Shown here in pieces: positions 50,401-57,827 of a DNA stretch of 64,000 nt (position 1 is its first letter; each line of letters begins with the position of its first letter). The notes under the pieces were generated by a model. The model saw nothing but the letters and a program-made list of their open reading frames with translations, searched no databases and had not been told where the DNA came from. The stretch is from Symbiodinium sp. CCMP2592 (taxonomy: Eukaryota; Sar; Dinophyceae; Suessiales; Symbiodiniaceae). The DNA is taken from contig CAJNDT010005445.1 in assembly GCA_905221615.1 (NCBI GenBank), positions 291,001 to 355,000 on the forward strand. Direction: 5' to 3'. The position numbers and the translations under genes are program-made.

Positions 50401-52321
50401 GGAGATCCTGCCGGTCTTCAACCAAGACCTCATCGAACGCGCAGCGGAAGCTGACGCTAATTGCATCATGGATTACGTTGATCTCTGTTACCCGATCCAC
50501 AATGAAAATTTGGACTGGGTTGAGTTCTTGGGTATGTTCATGGACATGGAGAAGCCCTCGCACTTGCGTGAGGTTGAGCAGTTTCATGTCGATGGTCGTA
50601 CCATCTGCTTTGAGCAGGGTAGTCCGCTGGAGGGAACTCCGTGCGAATGGACCTTGGATGCCCAGGTCTACTTTTCGCCAATCGGGCTGACCACCGAGCG
50701 CCCGTCGCGTGTGGAGCGCAAGCACTACTCAGTGTGCCTCAACGTCAGCTTCCCAAAGCTGCGTTGCCCTGATGATAGGTGCAGGTCTCAGATGCTGGAC
50801 GGCTATCTTCATTGCCCCCGCTGCCAGCGGAAGTTGTTCAACCCGAGCGACATCTCCCACATTGCGGAGCTGGCTGATCTGCGGGCGGAAGCCGTGCAAG
50901 GTGGAGCTAATCACAGCCTCCACTATTTGGCACCGAAGGCCGCCATCAACACGCGCCCACACGAGCACACACGTCAGGGTGCCGATGTGAAGAAGAGCAT
51001 CGCCGCGACACTTAAGGAAAAGTGCAAGAAAATGGTGGCGAAAGCGGCAGAGGGAGCGCATGGCTCCTTGCGCCAGAACTTGAAGTACGAACCCTTCAGC
51101 GCATTCAATGTGTTTTCCAAGGGGATGACGGTGACTTCACTCGACGAGATCGAGATGTTCTCGCGCTTGCGACTTCCCGCCCCAGGAATGGGGACGGAGG
51201 CAAAGAGAGGCTTTGCAGGATCTCACACATCCGATGCACGCACTGCCCTCATTTTCCCTCCTGTCGACGATGTGATTCGCGGGGAGTACAACTATCAGAG
51301 GAACATTTTTCTTGAGCTGGCCAGCCACTGCTACTTTTGTTTCCAGGATCGTTTTTACCTGGTCCCCGAGATTGCAGTGTTGATCCGAGCCACTCAGATT
51401 GCCTCTGAGGTACGCCGTGTGCGTCCTTTCACCATCCTCCGCCATGACGGCGTCGAGTACCAGACCGTGACCGGTACTGTTCCAGAGATCATGGCCGACC
51501 TAGTCGGTATGCTCCGCAACAACGCACAGTATGCTCTCACACAGAAAGAGCGCAATCAGCAAAGGGTGACTGTGCAGGTTGGAATCGGACAGACTCCGTT
51601 GCAAATCCCAGCGTCCCTGGGGACAATGGGCAGGTCACAGATGCTCGAGCTTCTTGGCGGTACGCGGTTCAGTGTTGAGCGTACCCGCGGCTGGATTAAT
51701 CGCGAGGTGGAAGACCGAATGGTCCAACATGGTGCCACTCCCATTGGCGCCATGCGTGTGCCGCCTCCACCGCCGTCACCATCCGGAAGGACTGGTCCTG
51801 ACTCGTCGCTGCCCGCAGCAACACCCAGTGTTCGGCCTCCACCGGCTCCTCCGAGCCGAGGTCGCTCACCTGGCGGTGCAGCTTCGTCATCTACGGATCG
51901 TCCAGCGAGCACTTCTGTTCCGAAAGCTGCAAAGACGAAGGCAAGGCCGGCATCTGCCCGAAGCATTACGCCGCCTCCTCCTAAGCCCAGTGCTAACAGG
52001 CCAGTGCAGCCGCCGCACCCACCAGCTGCAAAAGCTGTTCCGAAGGCTGACGCCGTTCGTGCACCTGAGGAATACATCACTGCTGATGAGTGGGACGATT
52101 ATTTTGCCGGTCGTGGCGAGGTTAGAGGTTTTGCTGTAGGTGATGCACCTGCACCAATTGCCGCCCCTGCGGGGTCACCCACTGATGAACCATCTGCCTC
52201 AGCCGCCGGAGGGCGTGCTCGCACTCGCTCACCGCGCCGCCATGACTATGGTGGTGGCCGAGACTTTCAAGAGGCCGCGAACGACAGGTTGCGTCACCTG
52301 CGCCTGTGTGATGAGGCTTGA
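47468..52321 (+). CDS. Outer element 3' coding region: SGNH hydrolase-like + Tpt1/KptA-like domains
   Basis: Continues the 34,153-36,788 frame once the inner insertion and one TSD copy are ignored. An internal ATG stands at 47,489, from which residues are numbered (1,610 codons). SGNH/GDSL-type domain, about residues 215-430: GDS near 222 (VAGDSSLALCW), GxND near 297 (SWAGNDVYG), DGFH near 408. This gives a complete Ser-Asp-His set. Tpt1/KptA-type RNA 2'-phosphotransferase, about 690-955: LSSAMSFFLRGF, then NRDKDDSGRFELRV, IRAFQGH near 787, and HATYWSNFSNIVSTGLIPGG near 847. These follow the family's N-lobe and its RAxQGHS and HGTxxxxxxxIxxxGL blocks in order. A zinc ribbon follows (CPDDRC ... 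CPRC, about 1,090-1,117), then an uncharacterised region and a Pro/Ser-rich C-terminus. Activity and substrate are unknown. Confidence 0.75.
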   Translation, partial: SLLPIANMSSAQSTRDALAQGIAAREGMPTAEGLQYATADREERIQAYRAALKSADRLADAMAGVTHLARHTDLAEVFDEPGADADGDEMFLGIMTVKEWRDMRVHAPNAPWTALYEAWFRHYACRQGNLYMQDQRNTSLTGWSALILQHIKALGILGWGVNFENAINKTAMYDICHRVHILSEGSGTFPLFPASSALLDGLYSPALGRISAPPTAEAGGFDGTDILVAGDSSLALCWMQGKRCVKKTTIFPMMQDIVRANPEFGEVTCLMEWGKGLDRIVDVIETHLASAPPEGVELVVSWAGNDVYGNYGYLGYTWHLTSQWVKRPQRELDEIEHWPAKQRLMVEKSVRRLIELRKHTRVRGLTVLLGDDNGRFYNLPNEYDEEMGKYARQMQSEGVCVVDPSSLLMRTTRPDGFHIEVTDPNVTASLQWWHALIRAISTDRIITRRKAEFVANQRSIVFRNHFELGKAEKTLTVPPASQRILEPLDRAPELPAEAREEDEQIVLDHPLLMMMPEPVDDLELKPEGSEEVTQVEHVLFSRDVGSELPLDLVAVDPEAQEDFAFMVARDVINTTNVLIPDDDAIEREVNDGIPTVWDEPPEVPASEDDRSLPKGTVGYSQALRRIGSTPKSKPDPAKHRRISEPAETDDEEDVVMDLDPDDTAQPSEDAAGDFEPFFEWWGYEDIPDFAPSHRYMTDGKRRALSSAMSFFLRGFANSAESQAQRRPPPMMTFDPATREVEWDHFKEQLGKQWRGLRSEDVMEVVKYGNRDKDDSGRFELRVLHFVDHTEIHGIRAFQGHCRDLISDETDLVDMHSDSYALCDGYRPTMHTRPPVGVTGHIHNDWVRMHPIGYHATYWSNFSNIVSTGLIPGGVTLGGSTGRAFTMMACLPQWERPNNAGLRPGAEVEFAIDLQLACLEGCRILLTKNNVLQTPDWLSNRYLMFAYDRRTGKPVWFNRSYELTRARVSKARDAYVKRQEILPVFNQDLIERAAEADANCIMDYVDLCYPIHNENLDWVEFLGMFMDMEKPSHLREVEQFHVDGRTICFEQGSPLEGTPCEWTLDAQVYFSPIGLTTERPSRVERKHYSVCLNVSFPKLRCPDDRCRSQMLDGYLHCPRCQRKLFNPSDISHIAELADLRAEAVQGGANHSLHYLAPKAAINTRPHEHTRQGADVKKSIAATLKEKCKKMVAKAAEGAHGSLRQNLKYEPFSAFNVFSKGMTVTSLDEIEMFSRLRLPAPGMGTEAKRGFAGSHTSDARTALIFPPVDDVIRGEYNYQRNIFLELASHCYFCFQDRFYLVPEIAVLIRATQIASEVRRVRPFTILRHDGVEYQTVTGTVPEIMADLVGMLRNNAQYALTQKERNQQRVTVQVGIGQTPLQIPASLGTMGRSQMLELLGGTRFSVERTRGWINREVEDRMVQHGATPIGAMRVPPPPPSPSGRTGPDSSLPAATPSVRPPPAPPSRGRSPGGAASSSTDRPASTSVPKAAKTKARPASARSITPPPPKPSANRPVQPPHPPAAKAVPKADAVRAPEEYITADEWDDYFAGRGEVRGFAVGDAPAPIAAPAGSPTDEPSASAAGGRARTRSPRRHDYGGGRDFQEAANDRLRHLRLCDEA

Positions 52322-52643
52322 GCAGCAACTCGAGAACCTGACGGTCACTCTCCCAGGCTTCCCAGCTGATCGCCTAAGGGAATGGATTGACCAAGACGGG
52401 AACGGATTCGATCCATCCCGACCAATGCCTCGCAATTGCACTCGCACAGATGCTTGGTATTGGGGAGTCCTCCGTGCCCGTTACCTTGAGGAGCTGTCGC
52501 CCACTGATGTGCCTTTTGTCATTCCCGCTTACACCGACCGGGAGGTTTTGGTTCAACATCCTGTTGAGCAAATCGCCTGGTTCCTGCGCGGATGGGAGGA
52601 GTATCGCCAGGACTCCAATGGAGCATGGTACAGGGCATACTAG
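52311..52643 (+). CDS. Small ORF at the 3' end of the outer element
   Basis: ATG 52,311 overlaps the end of the long ORF by 11 nt in another frame. It encodes about 110 residues rich in Trp, Arg and Asp (WIDQDGNGFDPSRP, WYWGVLRARYLEEL, IAWFLRGWEEYRQD). No family is recognised. It may be a separate protein or a continuation reached by a frameshift. Confidence 0.5.
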   Translation: MRLEQQLENLTVTLPGFPADRLREWIDQDGNGFDPSRPMPRNCTRTDAWYWGVLRARYLEELSPTDVPFVIPAYTDREVLVQHPVEQIAWFLRGWEEYRQDSNGAWYRAY

Positions 52644-52954
52644 CCTATTGCATCCGACACCGGAAGGTGCTCCGCGTCTTGAGGGCACCGTGTCAGGAGA
52701 TGCATGAGTCGCACGCAACAGCGACTTGCATTTTGATCCGTTTTTCTGCAGCTCACCGCACTGACGTGCTGGTTCAATCACACCAGCCTCCGCATCGGCA
52801 CGCCCGTGCATCACCGCCCTGACGGGTTGGTTTGCTGACCCGCTCAGTGGAGTGATTTGAGTTTGCATTTCAAGATCTTTTGCTAGCCTCGCAAAGCGAG
52901 TGCTGCCTCAGAGTAGCGTAGAGTAGTAATACGCCTCCTCCGCTGCGCTTCAAT
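52644..52954 (+). other. 3' untranslated part of outer element
   Basis: Contains small hairpins (ctcgcaaagcgag near 52,890; gctgcgcttcaatgcgcgg near 52,942) and no supported gene. Confidence 0.5.
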
Positions 52955-52964
52955 GCGCGGGGGG
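52955..52964 (+). promoter_or_regulatory. Polypurine tract-like G run of outer element
   Basis: A run ending in six Gs (gcgcgggggg) directly before the 3' LTR. It contains Cs, so it is not a pure polypurine tract. Confidence 0.55.
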
Positions 52965-53061
52965 TGTTTTTATTCTCTTTGTATGCTAGTCATCATGTCT
53001 TACCTACGCTACCTCGTGGCTCAAGTACAAAAAGGATTCGTGCGTCCCGCTGTTAACAATA
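52965..53061 (+). repeat. 3' LTR of outer element
   Basis: Same as 12,555-12,651 by eye over 97 bp. It is followed by AACTC and the missing tail of the split MITE (aactcccata). Confidence 0.8.
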
Positions 53062-53154
53062 AACTCCCATACTGTCGTGGCAGTCTTACGGACGTCATCA
53101 CAGCTTCCTCTGCCTGCATGTTTGAATGTCTCTCAAGGCAGTTTGACCACTTTG

Positions 53155-53193
53155 CCCTAAACCCTAAACCCCTAAACCTAAACCCTAAACCCG
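53155..53193 (-). repeat. Interstitial telomere-like tract (CCCTAAA)
   Basis: About five CCCTAAA units, some with an extra C or a missing base. Confidence 0.7.
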
Positions 53194-53653
53194 ACCCCTA
53201 CATGGCCGCTGATAGTAAAACTTGTGCTGCTCCAGGTTGGCATGGAGAAGAACTGCAACATGGCAGTGCAGGCAGCTTTCTTCCGCCAGGGAAGCGCGAA
53301 TCTTCGGCTTCAGCCGTCTAGGTGTACCTTTAAAGGTGCTTTGAAGGTGGAATGTGGTGGTTCAAAGCAGGAGGGCATGAGGTGACTACTGCGACATTGC
53401 ATATTCTCGACTGTCTGCGTAAGCATATAGCTCCTGCAAGCTAGCAGATGCAGACTCACTAATCTAGGATCCGGAACCTAAGCTAGTAAAATGATAGGGT
53501 CTCGAGATTCCTTGCTAACCTCATAGACACTCACTGGAAGTATGTTTGTTGATGTTTCAGACTCCTCTGGTGTTACGAGGACCTGTGAGTTCGAGACTCC
53601 TAGCGTTCGGCTTCGTGGAGCAAAGCAGAAGCGCGTTTTGCCGCTCAAGATTT
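53194..53653. other. No gene recognised
   Basis: Short ORFs only, with no domain or repeat support. Confidence 0.4.
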
Positions 53654-53755
53654 GGGAGTTTCCGAAACTTAGGGGTACATTATTTTAGGGGCCTTATAGT
53701 AAGGATCCTACAATTTAGGGTACTATATTAGGGTCCCCTATTTTCGGAAACTCCC
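53654..53755. repeat. MITE-like element, GGGAGTTTCCGAAA family, copy 4 (best preserved)
   Basis: GGGAGTTTCCGAAA at the left end is inverted at the right as TTTCGGAAACTCCC. The two halves (ttattttaggggcc / tatattagggtccccta) also pair. 102 bp, no ORF. Confidence 0.75.
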
Positions 53756-55605
53756 ATATGTCCGATGTGAAGCAGGAATGCTAAGTGATACATGACTGTA
53801 GTCTGTTCTCCTGTACACCACAGAGTGTGGGCTTGCTGCTATGTTTAGCCGATGTCGTCCAAGCACGGTAGAAGAATGCACAAGAGTGCTCGAAGCGCAA
53901 GAACAAAGTCGAAGGGCCAACAGCGCAAAGCACCAGCTTCTTTCACGTCTAGTCTGTGATTGGTCCAATTAACTGACACCTTCAACCCTACTTCTGTAGA
54001 TCCTGATACAAAACCTTATGTACATTTAGAAGGAAATGAATTGAATGTATATATATATATATACATATATGTATATTGATATACAGAACATGTATGTGCA
54101 TATTGAGCCCTTACTGCAAACCGTAAAACAAGCAAAAGCATTTGACGCAGGTACTATATTTACATAACTTCACTGTAATATCAGTAATATCCCCAAACTC
54201 CAAACTATAAACCCGATCGACTTTTCAGCCCTTACACAGGCCTTCCGACGACGGGGCGAGACTGAGGCAAGAGAGCTTTTCGTTTAGGGCTTGGGATTTA
54301 TCACTCTACTCTGTTGAGTCTCGCTAGAGTCAGAACTTGGGCGGGTTGTGCATTGTTTTTGTGTGGAGTTTCACGTAAGGGCTTAGGTTTTGCGAGGGCT
54401 GCTGAAGTTCAGATTTTTTGTGGATTGGTTTACAGTGAGGTCTTTTGTTTCTGTGGGGCAGGCGATCTCATAGGCCTCTCGGTGTTCCGATTTGCATTGA
54501 GGGCTGGGCAGCTTGTTGGTTAAGGGCTCGCTCCGCGGCTTGGAGTTTGATCTCACAAGCAAAACCCTAAACCCTAAACCCTAAGCACCGCATTCACTGT
54601 TGCTCTGTTGCCATGAGTTTAGACTAACGTCATAGCAGCTTGGTCATGAACTATGGAGCAGACCTCCATCTCAATAAGTTCGAAGCTAGAGCGCCCAAAA
54701 CACATATATCAGTGCTTTGGGCTGCATGGTCGCGTACATGAGCATCTGTGAAGTTAGCAGACTAATATGGCTTATCTGACCGACTGATGCCCCTGATCAT
54801 AGAAGTGGAGAAACAGTGGTGAATCCTTGGTTGTTTTGACTCCGAAAGACTACTCTCGAAACCGTTAATCCCTTTAACCCTAAACCTTCTCTCCCAATCC
54901 GGGTCAAAGTCTCGAACCCCAAACTGCTCGGTGTTTGTCCCAGGAGCAACGAAAGCGCTACGACTGGCTTCCCTGGGAGGCTGCACAGGGCGCTAGAAAT
55001 TGGAGTCGGGCTTTCGGTACGATATGATAATTCAAGTCATATTATTAGGGACAGGATACTGGCCTTTATATCGCGGGAACGCTACTGCTTGTGCTCAGAG
55101 ACTAGCAGGGGTCGAGGGTTTGGAGTGTTTCTTTTCGGTTTTCGGTTTGGGGAGATGTTTTGGGTCCTGAGCTTGAGGATTGAGGTAATTTCAGGGCTGA
55201 GCAGGGAAAATAGCGAGAATGCAGTCGAAGTTTCTGAACAGCACCGGAGCTTAGGGCTTGGGGTTTAAAATTTGGATAGGCTGGCCATGTGATGCGGTCA
55301 CAGATTTAGGGGTTTGAGGTTTAGTGGCTTTGAACCTATAAGCCTTAAAGCGTCCTCCTAATGCTTCCGAGTCCGTCTCAGGAGTCGTTCGTGTTCGAAA
55401 GCTTCGGGCCCGACTAGACCCTGCTAAACTCTACCAGTGGCCCAAAACCTGGCCTTTCTGAACTTATACATATATATATATATATGAAAAGTTACCATGC
55501 GTAAGAAGGAGCCCTAAAAAGGTAGGTTCTTTATCGGCTACAGTGCGGCTACAGGTCAGCCACAGCCGTCTAAACCGCACATCCGAAGCCCTGAACTCAC
55601 AGCCC
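53756..55605. other. No gene recognised; AT repeats and telomere-like words
   Basis: (TA)n-type tracts at 54,045-54,078 and 55,464-55,486, and a CCCTAAA tract at 54,561-54,584. ORFs are short and featureless. Confidence 0.45.
54561..54584 (-). repeat. Short interstitial telomere-like tract
   Basis: Three perfect CCCTAAA units. Confidence 0.7.
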
Positions 55606-55705
55606 CAAACTACCTAGAGGCTCCATAGTAGTTCCTTTTTGGGGTTAGTATTTAGAATCCTATAAGGTAATCCCAAAAAGGAACTACTTTGGAGCCTTTG
55701 GGTAA
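55606..55705. repeat. MITE-like element, CATAGTAGTTCCTTTT family, copy 2
   Basis: Arms ccatagtagttccttttt and aaaaaggaactactttgg, with a loop containing tttagaatcctata. It is closely related to 6,208-6,308, about 49 kb away. Confidence 0.7.
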
Positions 55706-57131
55706 TGCCCACCAAACTCAAACCCTGAACCGCACCTAACTCCAAGCCCCAAGCCCGACACAGTAACTTGCCAGGGTCTTCACAATATAAGCCCTAAGCC
55801 GAAGTCCTTAAATCCCAGAAGTGAAACCCTAAAGCCACGTGAGCCCTAAACTTAAACCCTCTATCCCAAATGCTCGAAGGTGCGCGGAGCATGTGATGAC
55901 CTGAAGGGTCCGGTCTACAACTTCGACCAGCCAGGCCTCAGTGTGTAGGGGTTCGGCGTTTGGGGCCTTTACGGGCTTTGAGTTCAGTGATTTTGCCAGG
56001 AGCTACCGAGGTTGGGGCTTGGGGTTGTTGGGGTTCAGGTGTGAGTGTGGGGTTTGGCGTCTTGGGCAGGTGTATATCGTTGCCTGATCGTTACCATCTT
56101 ATGACACCTCCTTCTTTTCTTTGAAGGCCATCATCCAATTTCTGGGAATTCTTCAAGGATTCATCATCTCGACTCGTCCTTGCAAGATTCCTACAAGATG
56201 CACAGAGCTGTGTCACGAAAACATGCTTATAGTTGCATCAGACATTCTGATACACCACCCCTCGCCCCCCCGCCCCCCCCCGCGAAAACCGACAGTGCCA
56301 TAGTGCTCGATTCTTCAAAAGGCCTAATTAGGACCTTCCTGTACGTCTCTGTCTGACCGACGTCGCGAGAGGTCAGAACACGACGCAGATCGTGTTAAGC
56401 TCCTCCCCCACTCCTGAAATGCCACCAAGAACCCTAAACCTTTAAACCCTAAACCCCCAAACCCTGTAAACCCTAAACCGGTCGCCGCTCCAGGGGCTGG
56501 ATCCATTACTTGCCCTGCATGCCTAGGGTACTAGTTTAGGGTTTAGGGCTTCTGCAACAGCCAACTTTTGCACTCTGTTGTGGCTCCTGCCATCCAGTAA
56601 AGTTTCCTTGGCTAATGTAGGAACCTGATTGAGATAACTCCAAAACAGTAGGATTCACATAAGGAACCCTAATAAAGGCCCATGGTTTCTTAAGCAGGTT
56701 CCGACATTATTGAGGGAAGCTAGCTTGAAAGTCGCCTCTCTCGGAATACTTGTGGCTTGCAGTCGTGATCGCAGCAGGACCCTGCACCTTAAACAGAGAG
56801 GTCTGAACAGCTATTACTGTTAATATCTCATTTATGCTCCAACGTAGCTATACCATGACAGACCAAGCTGCTCATATAGATTGTGTTTCCGGACCCCGAT
56901 AGCCAGGACATGCCTTCGATACCTTCTCGTTGGGTGTCGGGTTCCTGGACACGGGCAGAAGTGCTTCCACAGGCTTCAAGACTTCCTCTATCTCGAAATC
57001 CTCAACCCTTAACCCTAATCTTTCGTCAGCTTAGATAGGCAGGCGGAAAAAGGTGCTGAACAAAAACCCAAACCGATTGAAGCTTCAAGGCAGCTCGAGC
57101 TCGGGGATGGCTCACCAATTCCCAAACGTAG
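55706..57131. other. No gene recognised; telomere-like words and one weak inverted repeat
   Basis: CCCTAAA-like words at 56,431-56,479, a C run at 56,262-56,281, and a possible small inverted repeat (ggaacctg 56,620-56,627 / caggttcc 56,695-56,702). No supported gene. Confidence 0.45.
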
Positions 57132-57196
57132 AAACCCCTAAACCCTAAACCCTAAATCCTAAACCCTAAACCCTAAATCCTAAACCCTAAACCCTA
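57132..57196 (-). repeat. Interstitial telomere-like array (CCCTAAA/TCCTAAA)
   Basis: About nine units of CCCTAAA, every third or so as TCCTAAA, giving a short higher-order pattern. This is the cleanest telomere-like array in the window. Confidence 0.85.
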
Positions 57197-57827
57197 GTAG
57201 GCTTGAAACAAAGAAAATTTGAAGTCCCGCGGTGCAGACCCGGCCCGCCCGATGCCTGTAATATCCCAGATTCACGGCCTCCGACAGTGCTGAGCTAATA
57301 CTGTATGTATGCTTCATTTACATAAGCGTTCGGGTTTCAGGTGAGGTTGAGATTGTTCCTATCCTATACCGTAACCCTGAATACCCTACCTTTTTGCTGG
57401 TGATTGAAAGATCACCTGTGATGCCCAGTCCATTTAGTGACGTGAATCGGGCGTCGATCCTACGAGAGAGAAGGATGTTCCGTAATGGCATTGCTTCGCT
57501 TGTTGTGTGCACAGAAGCCAACGGCGACTCTCGAATGGCTCAAGATGAAAACAGGGCCCGGTGCCGAGGCGAGGCCGTTGCGGCCGTTCTTAGGCGGGGC
57601 TTCTCTTTGGGGCTTTCTTGAGGAGGGTTGGGTTTCTAGGCTCAGGCCTGGCGGATCCCCTTCTTTGACCCCTGCTACTTGCTCCTCTCCCCTTCCCTTT
57701 CGTTCAGGGGCTTTGGAGCTTGACTTTGCGTTTCTTCGTGCTTGTTTGAGTGATCTTTACTTGTAACTACGAGTTCTGTTGATTTGTTGAAAAGATTTCA
57801 CTACTTAGGCGACGTCGTTACCAAGCC
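57197..57827 (+). other. Upstream region of the third retrotransposon; LTR not identified
   Basis: If the following polyprotein belongs to an intact element, its 5' LTR should lie here. No TG...CA repeat can be checked because the partner LTR is beyond the window. No primer-binding site was recognised. Confidence 0.35.

Larger units (their letters stand above)
12555..53061 (+). mobile_element. Outer copia-type LTR retrotransposon (~40.5 kb as assembled, with nested inserts)
   Basis: Near-identical terminal direct repeats (12,555-12,651 and 52,965-53,061), a G-rich polypurine tract just before the 3' copy, and a flanking duplication AACTC (12,550-12,554 and 53,062-53,066) define the element. 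All its coding parts lie on the plus strand: gag-protease-oxygenase-like (12,690-16,379), RNase H end (34,153 on) and a long 3' coding region (to 52,643). It contains the young inner copia element (36,789-47,462). It also contains a 17.7-kb block of minus-strand genes and satellites that ends in an assembly gap. Integrase and most of the reverse transcriptase are absent from the assembly. They are either in the gap or lost when the minus-strand block came in. Confidence 0.75.

Noticed and set aside
49628-50725. 365-codon minus-strand ORF opposite the Tpt1-like region
   Set aside because: The plus-strand frame has recognisable domain motifs. This one has none and mirrors its codon bias.
56616-56702. 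Another MITE (ggaacctg / caggttcc)
   Set aside because: Only eight paired bases and no second copy; too weak to call.
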